Shown piece by piece: positions 37,205-45,938 of a stretch of 64,000 nt of DNA. The notes beneath the pieces were generated by a model. The model did no database searches. It saw only the letters and a list, made by a program, of their open reading frames with translations, and was not told the DNA's origin. The stretch comes from Pseudomonadota bacterium (GTDB taxonomy: Bacteria; Pseudomonadota; Gammaproteobacteria; Ga0077536): NCBI GenBank assembly GCA_018668255.1, contig JABISZ010000101.1, positions 1 to 64,000 on the forward strand, in the 5' to 3' direction. Position 1 is the first letter of the stretch, and each line of letters begins with the position of its first letter. Both the position numbers and the translations under genes were made by a program.

Positions 37205-38809
37205 ATGTCTGTGATTTCAAAGGACTCATCTAACAGTTCTATCGTAAGTCAGCTCGTGTCGATTGTGGGCGCGGACTACGTGCAAGATGACGAGAAGGCT
37301 AGGGAATTCTACTCCACAGATTTGAGTTACACGGATGGAGAGGTTGCTGATGTTGTGGTAAGCCCAGGCAACACGGATCAGCTATCTCAGTGCTTGGCAA
37401 CTGCGGCCGCTTCGGGATTGCCTATTGTTCCTCGTGGAGGAGGGATGTCCTACACAATGGGTTATCAACCGGAGCAACCTTCTTCTGTATTAATAGATAT
37501 GCGTCGCATGAACAAAATCATTGATTTAAACACGGAAGATATGTACGTAACAGTTGAGGCGGGGTGTACTTGGAAAGATCTTTATGAGCAGCTTATGGAC
37601 GGAGATGTCCCCGTACGGACGCCCTACTTTGGGCCACTTTCTGGCATGTATGCGACTATTGGAGGGGCGGTTTCTCAGAATAGCCTTTTTTTAGGTTCGG
37701 GTATTTATAACACTGTTGCAGAAAGTGTCCTCGGTATGAAAGTGGTTTTGGCGGATGGCAATATCCTTCAGACGGGGTCGGCAGCGCATAAAAACGGCTC
37801 TCCTTTTTTTCGGCACTTTGGGCCTGACTTGACTGGAATCTTTACGGCAGACACTGGCGCTTTCGGTATCAAATCAGAGATAACTTTGCGATTGATAGAG
37901 GCACCATCTGTGACCTTGTTTATGTCTTTCGGTTTTAACACGATAGAAGAGATGTTAGCCACCCAAACTGTGCTCGCCCGGAAGCGGATCTGCGCTGAAT
38001 GTTATGGCTTTGACCCTTATTACAATTCTAGTTTTGAAAAACAAGGCTTTAGTTTTGGGGAAGGCCTGGCCGTTCTGCGTGATGTGGCAACCTCTGAAGG
38101 TGGCATAAAAGGATTATGGACCTCGTTTAAAGTAGCGGCTAGCGGGAAAAAATTTCTTAGAAAAGTGAAATATTCGCTTCATATGACTTTTGACAGCTAT
38201 GATAAGGATGTGGCCTACAAAGCTTTAGAAACTGCCAGAGAGGTCTGTGTCGAGCATCAAGGGAGCGAAATTGACAACAGTTTACCGACTGTCTTCCGCG
38301 CACATCCTTTTGGTGGAGTGAGAACAGTACTGCTCGGTTCCGATGGCGAAATTTGGCTACCTGTTCATGGGTTTATGCCTTTATCTAAAGCAGTAGCGAT
38401 GGGAACGGCGACCGAAGCTTACTTTGAAGAAAATAAAGCACTAATGGATAAGTACAACATTCATAGTTCTTACTTAACTTGCTTTGCAGGGACTGAGTTC
38501 GTCATCGAGCCAAGTATCTATTGGCATGATGAACTTGGTAATTTTCGCCTCAGTCTGATAGAAGATGAATTTGCTGAGAAGTGGAAATCGATACCTGCTG
38601 ATGAGGAAAAGAGAAAAGTTGCATTAAAGTTGCGGGATGGATTGCGTGATCTGTATGATCAAAACGGTTGCTGCCACTTACAGTTAGGCAAATACTATCC
38701 GTATCAAGAACTCATCGACAATGACCCACTAAAGAGCTTGCTAGAGAGTCTAAAAAAAGCATTAGATCCAGAAGGACGAATGAACCCCGGGGCGCTTGGA
38801 CTAAGGTAG
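37205..38809 (+). CDS. FAD-linked oxidase, VAO/GlcD type
   Basis: A 534-residue protein with an N-terminal FAD domain of PCMH type: PGNTDQLSQCLATAAASGLPIVPRGGG, SYTMGYQP, NTEDMYVTVEAGCTWKDLYEQL, GGAVSQNSLFLGSGIYNTVAESVLGM and a terminal DPEGRMNPGALG. The layout fits vanillyl-alcohol oxidase / GlcD relatives. It should oxidise an alcohol, phenol or hydroxy acid; no histidine or cysteine for a covalent FAD link can be assigned by eye. It lies directly downstream of hyuAB and upstream of a DUF2461 gene. Confidence 0.9.
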   Translation: MSVISKDSSNSSIVSQLVSIVGADYVQDDEKAREFYSTDLSYTDGEVADVVVSPGNTDQLSQCLATAAASGLPIVPRGGGMSYTMGYQPEQPSSVLIDMRRMNKIIDLNTEDMYVTVEAGCTWKDLYEQLMDGDVPVRTPYFGPLSGMYATIGGAVSQNSLFLGSGIYNTVAESVLGMKVVLADGNILQTGSAAHKNGSPFFRHFGPDLTGIFTADTGAFGIKSEITLRLIEAPSVTLFMSFGFNTIEEMLATQTVLARKRICAECYGFDPYYNSSFEKQGFSFGEGLAVLRDVATSEGGIKGLWTSFKVAASGKKFLRKVKYSLHMTFDSYDKDVAYKALETAREVCVEHQGSEIDNSLPTVFRAHPFGGVRTVLLGSDGEIWLPVHGFMPLSKAVAMGTATEAYFEENKALMDKYNIHSSYLTCFAGTEFVIEPSIYWHDELGNFRLSLIEDEFAEKWKSIPADEEKRKVALKLRDGLRDLYDQNGCCHLQLGKYYPYQELIDNDPLKSLLESLKKALDPEGRMNPGALGLR

Positions 38810-38861
38810 TAACTCTCAAGGGAGTCTCAAGAAGTAATGTATTTGAAGAGGTGTTGCTAAC

Positions 38862-39551
38862 ATGACTTTCCATGGATTTCCTAAGACCTGTTTTCCTTTC
38901 TTGAGACAGCTGCAAAAAAATAATAATAGAGAGTGGTTTAACGGAAACAAACAACGATATGAGGACAGTATAAGAACGCCGGCATTAGCGTTGATTGAAG
39001 ACATTGGTCCCGAGATAGCCGAGAAACTATCACCTCATTTTGTGGCAATCCCCAAGAAAGTGGGCGGCTCTTTGATGCGAGTATACCGTGACACCCGGTT
39101 TGCAAAAGATAAAACCCCTTACAAAACTAACATTGGTATTCAGTTTAGGCACGAGTTAGGAAAAGATGTTCACGCGCCGGGATTCTATCTTCATATTGAG
39201 CCAGGAAATTGTTTTATAGGGACAGGAATTTGGCGGCCCGAAAGCCAGTTTTTAAATAAAATAAGGGAATTCATTGTTGACAACCCGCGCTCTTGGAGTA
39301 CGTTGATGTCTGATGAACCTTTTTGTAGCCAGTGGTCTCTGATCGGTGCAACTTTGATCCGACCTCCTAGAGGCTTTGTGAAAGAGCATCCCTTAATGAA
39401 GGATTTAAAGAGGAAAGATTTTATCGCTCATAAAAATTTTTCTCATGAGCTGATTCTAGATTCAGACTTTATTAAGTACTTGATTGAGAGCTATCAAGAG
39501 TGCGAAGCTTATATGGCGTACCTGTGTATGGCATTAGAAGTTGACTATTAA
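38862..39551 (+). CDS. DUF2461 family protein
   Basis: A 229-residue protein of the DUF2461/TIGR02453 type. Diagnostic pieces are FPKTCFPFLRQLQKNNNREWFNGNKQRYE at the N-terminus, MRVYRDTRFAKDKTPYKTNIGI and GFYLHIEPG. Function of the family is unknown. Its TAA and the TAA of the opposite surE gene share the four bases TTAA at 39548-39551. The only ORF in the strand segment after the FAD oxidase, so it may ride on that operon. Confidence 0.9.
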   Translation: MTFHGFPKTCFPFLRQLQKNNNREWFNGNKQRYEDSIRTPALALIEDIGPEIAEKLSPHFVAIPKKVGGSLMRVYRDTRFAKDKTPYKTNIGIQFRHELGKDVHAPGFYLHIEPGNCFIGTGIWRPESQFLNKIREFIVDNPRSWSTLMSDEPFCSQWSLIGATLIRPPRGFVKEHPLMKDLKRKDFIAHKNFSHELILDSDFIKYLIESYQECEAYMAYLCMALEVDY

Positions 39552-40330
39552 GCTTTAGTTATTTGTCCGCCAAAACTTCTGAGATCAAGAAGCGACGCGC
39601 TGATGTTACCTTCCTGCAGGGTTTTGTCATCAGTTAATGGTGTCTGGTCAATTGTGGCTTCCTTAAAAGAAAATTTATAGCCTTTCTCTTCTTTGCTGAA
39701 GCAATTTCCGTAATAGCTCTGACCTGTTTTTGTGTAGACAATTTTCGGGTCGGTGAAGGACATTTCGGGGAAATTTATATTCCAAGTGGTTCTCGGATCG
39801 ATCGAGTGTAAAGGAAATTGTTGCCAAACTGCTGGAATATTCTTTTGGAGCGTGTTCTTCAATTTGAGAATGGTTTCAGGTCGAAAAGAGCGATTTTCAT
39901 ACCAATGTATAAAATCATCTTTAGCCAGCTCCTGAGACAACGCGATAGCTGGAATGCCTGAGATATTTGCTTCCAGACACGCACCGATCGTGCCCGAGGA
40001 AAATACGAATCCGGCACCTACGTTTTTCCCTATGTTCGTCCCAGATACTACGATATCTGGCATACAGGGCATCAGTTGGTGCATCGCTAGATTAGTACAG
40101 TCAGCTGGGGTCCCTGTTATTTTCCAACCGACGGCACCCTTAAGGCTTAATGGAGAAACCTCAATAGGATTTAGGCGTGTCATCGACTTTCCTTTCCAGC
40201 TTTGTTCTTCCTCTGGAACAGCGACATATAAATTGCCCATATTTTTTAAGACTTCAAGGGTGATGTCTAGTATCGGAGAATCGAAGCTATCGTCGTTACT
40301 AAGTAAGATATTAGGGATTGGATTGTTCAT
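39548..40330 (-). CDS. SurE-like 5'/3'-nucleotidase with altered NDDG motif
   Basis: The track ORF continues far upstream, but the SurE fold begins at ATG 40330 (MNNPIPNILLSNDDSFDSP), giving 260 residues. Motifs of SurE are present: VAVPEEEQSWKGKSM, VSGTNIGKNVGAGFVFSSGTIGACLEAN, PAIALSQ and WNINFP. The metal motif, normally LLTNDDG, is LLSNDDS: the glycine is replaced by Ser. SurE removes phosphate from nucleotides; the changed loop might shift activity. It is last in a minus-strand series behind the MEKHLA gene (92-bp gap). Confidence 0.88.
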   Translation of the reverse strand: MNNPIPNILLSNDDSFDSPILDITLEVLKNMGNLYVAVPEEEQSWKGKSMTRLNPIEVSPLSLKGAVGWKITGTPADCTNLAMHQLMPCMPDIVVSGTNIGKNVGAGFVFSSGTIGACLEANISGIPAIALSQELAKDDFIHWYENRSFRPETILKLKNTLQKNIPAVWQQFPLHSIDPRTTWNINFPEMSFTDPKIVYTKTGQSYYGNCFSKEEKGYKFSFKEATIDQTPLTDDKTLQEGNISASLLDLRSFGGQITKA

Positions 40331-40422
40331 AGTAAAATCTTCATAATGCGTTGTTTCTGGAAAGATACTTATAATTAAGCTTATCGATGATAAGCGATTA
40401 ATTGTTGCTCTAGCAGGTTTTT

Positions 40423-40890
40423 CTAAATATTTTTCCATTTCATGAATGCAGCAGCTTGACCGACAATAACTTTTCTGTCGTCCAGAATATTCCAAATTGA
40501 TGCGTTTAGGATTTTGAATTTTTTTCCGGTTGAAGAAACCCTGATGCCTGAATAACCTTCAGCATAGCCTTTCTCTTTGACACTTTGCATGAATTTGCCG
40601 CGAGACGCTTGATCATTTTTTTCTGCCGATGTCCTTGAAGGAGTGCATAGTATTTGTTCATCCGTTAGTTCAAAAAGGCTTAAAGCCGTTTGGTTGCCAT
40701 AAGTGAATAAAGGATCTTTTCCAAGTCCGTGGCTCAATAATGCGTAAGGTGCACGGTGCAGTTCTTCTATGGCATCGTCGTTATTGGAAGAGGTGTTGTA
40801 AAGAGGCCTTCCAAACAGAGCACAGTGACTTGCAAGTATTCTGCAGATGAGCAATCTTGACTCTTCTTTGCGTCTAGTACAGACAGACAT
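40423..40890 (-). CDS. MEKHLA-domain protein
   Basis: A 155-residue protein matching the MEKHLA domain, a PAS-like fold: LSHGLGKDPLFTYGNQTALSLFELTDEQ, PSRTSAEKNDQASRGKFM, GYSGIRVSSTGKKFKILNASIWN, and GQAAAF. The domain is known from plant HD-ZIP III factors and as stand-alone bacterial proteins of unknown function. Start overlaps the end of the upstream DsbA-type gene by one base, so the two are translationally coupled. The coupling suggests a redox or sensing partner. Confidence 0.88.
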   Translation of the reverse strand: MSVCTRRKEESRLLICRILASHCALFGRPLYNTSSNNDDAIEELHRAPYALLSHGLGKDPLFTYGNQTALSLFELTDEQILCTPSRTSAEKNDQASRGKFMQSVKEKGYAEGYSGIRVSSTGKKFKILNASIWNILDDRKVIVGQAAAFMKWKNI

Positions 40891-41540
40891 TATACCGTTT
40901 CTTGAATATTATTTTTGATTGCTCGTTCAAGGGATAGGGCTATAGTTTCAGGAGATTGAGCTCCGCAAAACAGCAATTGTCCATTATATACAAAGCCTGG
41001 CACACCCGACACTCCCATTTCCAAGGCTGTGTTTTCCTGCTGTTTTATTGTCTGGTTGGCTAGTTCGCTGCCCAGGACTGTTTGGGTTCCTTCTGATGAT
41101 AAGCCACAGACCATTGCTATCTCCAACAAAACATCTAGTTTTCCGATGTCTTTTCCAGCGCAAAAATAACTGCTAAACAAAAGGTCAATCACGTCGTTTT
41201 GCTTACCATGTTGACCACTATAATGGATGAGCTTATGAGCTAATCGAGTATTTGGTGTTGTTGTGATAGATTCAAAGTCAATTGGTAACCCTTCCGAGCG
41301 AGCTTCTGATTCAATACGTGAATAAATTGACAACGCTTGCTGGGCACTACCAAATTTTTGTGCGAGATACTCCGCTCTGTTGATGCCTTGAGGGGGCAGG
41401 GCAGGATTGAGTTCAAATGGGCGCCAGACAACTTCTATTGGGTACACGTCGCCCATTATTTCTATAGCTTTTTCTAGTCTATTTTTGCCGATGTAACACC
41501 ATGGACAGATGACATCAGATATTACTTCTAGGCTATACAT
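40890..41540 (-). CDS. DsbA-family oxidoreductase, FrnE-like
   Basis: A 216-residue thioredoxin-fold protein without a signal peptide. Active site CPWCYIGKNRLE is at residues 12-23, giving a CPWC redox pair. A helical insertion follows, then cis-Pro in GVSGVPGFVYNG. It belongs to the FrnE/2-hydroxychromene-2-carboxylate isomerase group. Such proteins catalyse thiol exchange or glutathione-dependent isomerisation; CPWC favours a redox role. It is encoded 50 bp after the LLM gene and overlaps the MEKHLA gene. Confidence 0.93.
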   Translation of the reverse strand: MYSLEVISDVICPWCYIGKNRLEKAIEIMGDVYPIEVVWRPFELNPALPPQGINRAEYLAQKFGSAQQALSIYSRIESEARSEGLPIDFESITTTPNTRLAHKLIHYSGQHGKQNDVIDLLFSSYFCAGKDIGKLDVLLEIAMVCGLSSEGTQTVLGSELANQTIKQQENTALEMGVSGVPGFVYNGQLLFCGAQSPETIALSLERAIKNNIQETV

Positions 41541-41590
41541 GTTGGACTTCTAACAGTACTCCTGATTGACGAAGACACGATAAGTTTATA

Positions 41591-42661
41591 TTAGCTGAAA
41601 CGGCTAATGATCTCCTTGGCTACTTGATCGACCACTTCTCTGGTATCTCTGATAGGTTGAATAGCTACTTGATTCACTCCAGCATCTCTCATTTCTTCAA
41701 TCATTCCGATTACTTGGTTCTTCGTTCCTGTCAGAGTCGTGGCTTGTATAATTTTTTTCGTCATCAAAGGAACATGTTCTTCTTTGAGTTGCTGGAGGTA
41801 ACCCTCATATAGTTTTAAATGGCGTGTTTCAATAGGCGCATCCGGCTCCTTATAGACACCAGAAAAACCTAACATCTCCGCTCGTAAAGTAGCAGGGATG
41901 GCATCAGGGTTATCGCGTGAGGACAGGGCGAAAATATTACTACTTGACGCTACCATCGGACCAACAGCTTCCTTAACGGCTCGCGACTCAATTTCTTCTT
42001 CGGACTCAGTGAGATAAAGAGCGGTCATTGAGACGATGTAAATGTCATCAGGGTTCCTACCTGCTTCTTCAGCCCCTTTTCGTACGTTGCTGACCATCCA
42101 TTTGACGAGATCTGGGTGGACAGCCCCGAACAAAATGATTCCGTCTGCTATACGTCCAGCCAGTTGTGCGACCTTGGGTCCGCTGGCTGCAATATAGATT
42201 GGAATATAGTCTTTAACGTTGATGTAACCATAGTCAGGGTTAAGGAATTTAATTTTTCGGTGGCGTTTCCCCTCTGTATAATCTGTAGTTTTGTTGTCGA
42301 ATAAGTCGCGACATATACGGACATGCTCTTCTAATTCAGCTACTTTCGCAGCAGGCATTCCCATCGTTCGCCTAGTGGTATTCCCCGTACCAATACCCAT
42401 AACTGCTCGTCCAGGTGCTAGAGAATTTATTGTTGCCATTCCACATGCTGAAAGTGGCGCAATTCTCGATGCTGGATTAGTGACTCCAGGTCCGATTTTT
42501 ATTTTACTTGTTCTGTCCGCGCATAACGCCATAGTGGCATATACTTCGCTACCCAGCATTTGCGTGTCATATAACCAAGCATGGCTAAAGCCATTATCTT
42601 CAGCATATTTGACATCTCCATGAATATGACAGTCACCCATAAAAACGAAACCAAAATCCAT
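41591..42661 (-). CDS. LLM-class flavin-dependent oxidoreductase (5)
   Basis: A 356-residue luciferase-like protein of the methylenetetrahydromethanopterin-reductase style: FGFVFMGDCHIH, ADRTSKIKIGPGVTNPASRIAP, RAVMGIGTGNTTRRTMGMP, IPIYIAASGPKVAQLAGRIADGIILFG, and a C-terminal TGTKNQVIGMIEEMRDAGVNQVAIQP. Substrate and cofactor unknown. It is encoded at the head of a minus-strand series with DsbA-type and MEKHLA genes, 79 bp downstream of the esterase gene. Confidence 0.92.
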   Translation of the reverse strand: MDFGFVFMGDCHIHGDVKYAEDNGFSHAWLYDTQMLGSEVYATMALCADRTSKIKIGPGVTNPASRIAPLSACGMATINSLAPGRAVMGIGTGNTTRRTMGMPAAKVAELEEHVRICRDLFDNKTTDYTEGKRHRKIKFLNPDYGYINVKDYIPIYIAASGPKVAQLAGRIADGIILFGAVHPDLVKWMVSNVRKGAEEAGRNPDDIYIVSMTALYLTESEEEIESRAVKEAVGPMVASSSNIFALSSRDNPDAIPATLRAEMLGFSGVYKEPDAPIETRHLKLYEGYLQQLKEEHVPLMTKKIIQATTLTGTKNQVIGMIEEMRDAGVNQVAIQPIRDTREVVDQVAKEIISRFS

Positions 42662-42740
42662 TATGTCTTTCTCCTGTTGTAGTATTCTTACTTAAGAGTA
42701 TTGTAAAACTAATAGCAATAGAAACACTATTCCTAAGATA

Positions 42741-43412
42741 CTATTTTCCTCTGTTAAATGCCCTGTTAATCCAAGTTCCTATTTCTTTGACTTCATCCAT
42801 ATCAACGCCATGAGCAACTTCGTACTCATGGTGCTCTACAGGGTAATTCTGGTCTTCCAGAAAGTCATAAGCTTCTTTCCCCATTTTAGGTAAGACCATT
42901 TGATCCTGTCGGCCGTGCCCAATAAAAACAGGAAGTTTACGATTGGCAGGAGAAAGTTTAATCGTTTTTTGTGTGGCAAAATAAGTTGATAGGGCAATAA
43001 GGCCGGCTAGTTTATTTGGATAGCTTAGAGCAAGTTCATACCCTACGGCTCCTCCCTGTGAAAACCCGGCTATGATGATATTTTCTGTTTTTATACCACG
43101 CTCATTTTCTCTTGCGATCAGACCGCTGATTTCAATTGCTGAATTTCGTAATTGCGTTGCGTCGATTTCTCGTCCTAAGTCAAGATTGATGATGTCATAC
43201 CAAGCGGGCATTTCCATGCCGTTGTTTATTGACACTGGTATGTGGGGCGCGTGCGGAAAGACAAAACGTACCTGCAAGGTTGGATCGATCCTTAGAGAGG
43301 GGACTATTGGTTCGAAGTCATGCCCATTCGCCCCCAAACCATGCAGCCATATGACTGTGAATTCAGCTGCGCCATGAGGTTCTATTTCAACACATTTTAA
43401 AAGATCCACCAC
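42741..43412 (-). CDS. Carboxylesterase/phospholipase-type alpha/beta hydrolase
   Basis: A 223-residue small hydrolase. VIWLHGLGANGHDFEPIVP carries the oxyanion loop, GFSQGGAVGYE is the nucleophile elbow with Ser near 117, FIGHGRQDQMV has the Asp and YEVAHGVDMDE the His. It is close to bacterial carboxylesterases and acyl-protein-thioesterase-like enzymes (EstB type). No signal peptide, so cytoplasmic. It might free acids or thioesters for the CoA-dependent routes around it. Confidence 0.93.
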   Translation of the reverse strand: MVDLLKCVEIEPHGAAEFTVIWLHGLGANGHDFEPIVPSLRIDPTLQVRFVFPHAPHIPVSINNGMEMPAWYDIINLDLGREIDATQLRNSAIEISGLIARENERGIKTENIIIAGFSQGGAVGYELALSYPNKLAGLIALSTYFATQKTIKLSPANRKLPVFIGHGRQDQMVLPKMGKEAYDFLEDQNYPVEHHEYEVAHGVDMDEVKEIGTWINRAFNRGK

Positions 43413-43564
43413 TATAATCCCTTGTTATTTTTATTCTTATACACGACTATTATACGAAGTTAATTAATATATCTAAACTTTTGTATGTCTGAACCACGGT
43501 CAATGTAAGATATGCTTTTATTAGCGCAATTATGGCTTTGTTGCTGTTCTATGGAGGACTAAAA

Positions 43565-44386
43565 ATGGACGGGAAAGTTTGTGTGATCACCGGAGCAGCC
43601 TCGGGCATTGGTCTTGAATTGGCCAGACAGCTGGCTTTGTCTGGAGCAATCGTTGTTTTGAGTGATAACAACGTTCCTGCATTAGACGCCGCAGTTGCGT
43701 CTATTGTATCAATGGATAATTGTGTAGCTACAGGGCAGCAGTTAGATGTTACTGATAAAAAAGCTTTTTCATTTTTTGTTTCAGAGGTGTTAGCGCAGCA
43801 TGGCAAGATAGACTATTTCTTCAACAATGCGGGAATAGCAGTCTCCGGTGAATCTAGAGATCTCGAACTTGAACACTGGGAGCGTGTTATAGCAGTTAAT
43901 CTAATGGGTGTTATTTATGGGTGTGAACTTGTTTATAAAGTAATGGTATCGCAGGGGTTTGGACATATTATTAACACCGCTTCGTTGGCCGGTCTCATAC
44001 CTTTTGCAATGAACGCCCCTTACTGCGCTTCTAAGCATGCCGTTGTTGGGCTTTCGCAGACTCTTCGGCTTGAAGGAGAAGAGCTAGGAGTTAAGGTCAG
44101 TGCAGTATGTCCTGGATTTATCGATACAAATATCTATGCTGCAACTGAGGCAGTCGGTATCATCCATGACGACCTAGTGAAAGGGATCCCATTCAAATTG
44201 GTTTCTGTAGATGTAGCGGCTAAAAATATATTAAATGGTATCGCAAAAAACAAAGGACTGATTATTTTTCCTTTTTACGCAAAATTTATCTGGTGGCTTC
44301 AACGGATATCCGCAGTTTTCGGTTTGCCGCTAGCCAGATCTATGGTGCGTGACTTTAGAAGATTAAGATCTTCAAACAAAAGTTAA
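43565..44386 (+). CDS. SDR-family oxidoreductase
   Basis: The track ORF starts at 43532; ATG 43565 with GGAGG at 43553-43557 begins the fold (MDGKVCVITGAASGIG), 273 residues. TGAASGIG is at 9-16, NNAGIA near 87, and YCASKHAVVGL contains YxxxK. The C-terminal tail (FIWWLQRISAVFGLPLARSMVRDFRRLR) is a hydrophobic plus basic extension that could associate with membranes. It heads a compact four-gene unit with two dehydratase genes, consistent with hydroxyacyl or ketone chemistry. Confidence 0.92.
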   Translation: MDGKVCVITGAASGIGLELARQLALSGAIVVLSDNNVPALDAAVASIVSMDNCVATGQQLDVTDKKAFSFFVSEVLAQHGKIDYFFNNAGIAVSGESRDLELEHWERVIAVNLMGVIYGCELVYKVMVSQGFGHIINTASLAGLIPFAMNAPYCASKHAVVGLSQTLRLEGEELGVKVSAVCPGFIDTNIYAATEAVGIIHDDLVKGIPFKLVSVDVAAKNILNGIAKNKGLIIFPFYAKFIWWLQRISAVFGLPLARSMVRDFRRLRSSNKS

Positions 44387-44398
44387 GGAGCTTTGTCG

Positions 44399-44860
44399 AT
44401 GAAAATATTTGGCAAGGAGCTGATTGGTTACCAGACTCCAAAATTTCAAGTTGAGATAGAGAAAGGTCGGTTGAAGCTTTTTTCGAAAGCAATAGGTGAA
44501 ACGGCTGCAGTATATGTAGATGAGGAGGTAGCAAAGTCTCTCGGGTACAGATCTTTGCCGGTGCCTCCGACTTTTCTTTTTTGTTTGGAAATGGAGAGAG
44601 TAGACCCATATGACTGGATGTTGGAGTTAGAAATTCCCCTGGCCAATGTGCTTCATGCTGGCCAGTCGTTTACTTATCATCAAACTGCATGCGCGGGAGA
44701 TATTTTGCAATTTAGAGGAGAAATTATTGACGTGTATGGTAAAAAAAATAACGAACTACAGTTTATTGTTCATAGAAACTACGTATGTTTTATAGAAGGT
44801 GCTGCTGTAGCAGAGTTTGATAGAACTATCGTTATTCAGACAAGGGGAAAGGGAAATTAA
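44399..44860 (+). CDS. FAS1-like dehydratase (N-terminal MaoC-type) subunit
   Basis: ATG 44399 has AAGGAG at 44385-44390 eight bases upstream, so I prefer it to the TTG of the track; 153 residues. The sequence (ELIGYQTPKFQVEIEKGRLKLFSKAIGET, PVPPTFLFCLEM, NVLHAGQSFTYHQTACAGDIL) resembles the catalytically silent N-terminal half of hydratase 2 enzymes. It needs a partner with the catalytic Asp/His, encoded next. In actinobacterial HadA/HadB-type pairs two small subunits act together. The next gene begins one base after this stop. Confidence 0.88.
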   Translation: MKIFGKELIGYQTPKFQVEIEKGRLKLFSKAIGETAAVYVDEEVAKSLGYRSLPVPPTFLFCLEMERVDPYDWMLELEIPLANVLHAGQSFTYHQTACAGDILQFRGEIIDVYGKKNNELQFIVHRNYVCFIEGAAVAEFDRTIVIQTRGKGN

Positions 44861-44861
44861 T

Positions 44862-45281
44862 ATGAACGAAGAACTGTATGAAGAAATTCAAGTGGGCTTT
44901 CATCTCCCTGCCTTCCAGGCACCTCCGGTTTCCAGACAGGCACTGGCGATTTATTGCGGAGCTTCTGGTGATCATAATCCTATCCATGTTGATATTGACT
45001 TTGCTAAATCCGCAGGATTAGACGACGTGATTGCTCATGGTATGTTGGTTATGGCTTATGCTGGTCGGATGTTGACTAACTGGATGCCTCAAAGCTCTAT
45101 TAAAAATTTCGATATCCGATTTCTGAATATGACAGAGATAGGGGAGAAAATCTGTTCAAATGGTGTCGTTCGAGAAAAATTTATTGAAGCTAACCAGAAA
45201 TTCCTGGTAGTTGAGGTCTTGGCTAAAGGACAAGATGGCCTTAGCAAATTGTCAGGCTCTGCGACTCTCTCATTTCCGTGA
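44862..45281 (+). CDS. MaoC-family dehydratase/hydratase subunit
   Basis: The track extends into the preceding gene; ATG 44862 gives 139 residues. The hydratase-2 motif is visible as YCGASGDHNPIHVDIDFAKSAG, with catalytic Asp and His in GDHNPIH, followed by VIAHGMLVMAY. It would add water to an enoyl-CoA (R-specific), or remove it. The paired non-catalytic subunit is encoded just upstream with one base between. The end overlaps the membrane-protein gene (GTGA). Confidence 0.93.
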   Translation: MNEELYEEIQVGFHLPAFQAPPVSRQALAIYCGASGDHNPIHVDIDFAKSAGLDDVIAHGMLVMAYAGRMLTNWMPQSSIKNFDIRFLNMTEIGEKICSNGVVREKFIEANQKFLVVEVLAKGQDGLSKLSGSATLSFP

Positions 45282-45934
45282 CGCGCGAAGACGGTTCGAG
45301 TCTATTCACTGATTTCTTATTCTACTTCCAGCTAGTCGCGGCAACAGTAGTTGTTGTCAATCAAGTGGAGACGATGAAAGTTTCTATTGATGGTGTTAGT
45401 GTGACTTGGTTTGGTTTTTGGCTAGCTTTTCTCTCAATAAATCTAGTTTTGGCCTTTAATGTCTTGAAAACACATCAGGATCGGGTCTCTAAACAAACAT
45501 TCTTTATTTACGTGGTTTGGACATTAGCGATAGGGGCTATTTTTATTAATCTGTTGCGGCAAAATGTTCAGTGGACAGAGGTAGATTATTGGACGACAGT
45601 GATTACGGGCAGCGGAATTTTCACATCTCTTTGTGTTGCACGGTTGATTGGCATTGCTTACTCTGACCCTCTCGTGAGATCGTCATTTGCCGTATTCCTG
45701 AAAGCCGTGCCTCAGCTGACCCTTGCTTGGAACATCTTTTTGTATGGAGGAGATGGGCTTTCGGTTTCACTTGTGATAGCGGGACACTTAACCATAGCGA
45801 CCCGTCTTATACAGGTCTGGTACTCTGCTAAGATAGGTGGGTGGGATCGCAATCGTATTGGGATTGCAGTTGGCGAACTGGCAAATCAAATTAGCTGGGC
45901 GGTTGCGACAGTCGTTTGGATTTTTGTCGATTAA
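45278..45934 (+). CDS. Predicted integral membrane protein
   Basis: A 218-residue hydrophobic protein with about six membrane helices (e.g. LFYFQLVAATVVVVNQV, FGFWLAFLSINLVLAFNVL, FFIYVVWTLAIGAIFINLL, ISWAVATVVWIFV). It begins at a GTG that overlaps the MaoC stop codon (GTGA), with no separate ribosome site, so translation is probably coupled. I do not recognise a family. Its link to the dehydratase pair suggests a membrane role in the same pathway. Confidence 0.82.
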   Translation: MTREDGSSLFTDFLFYFQLVAATVVVVNQVETMKVSIDGVSVTWFGFWLAFLSINLVLAFNVLKTHQDRVSKQTFFIYVVWTLAIGAIFINLLRQNVQWTEVDYWTTVITGSGIFTSLCVARLIGIAYSDPLVRSSFAVFLKAVPQLTLAWNIFLYGGDGLSVSLVIAGHLTIATRLIQVWYSAKIGGWDRNRIGIAVGELANQISWAVATVVWIFVD

Positions 45935-45938
45935 TTCG

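Noticed and set aside
40331-40495. 55-residue N-terminal extension of the SurE-like ORF
   Set aside because: It overlaps the MEKHLA gene, has no SurE similarity, and ATG 40330 starts exactly at the fold.
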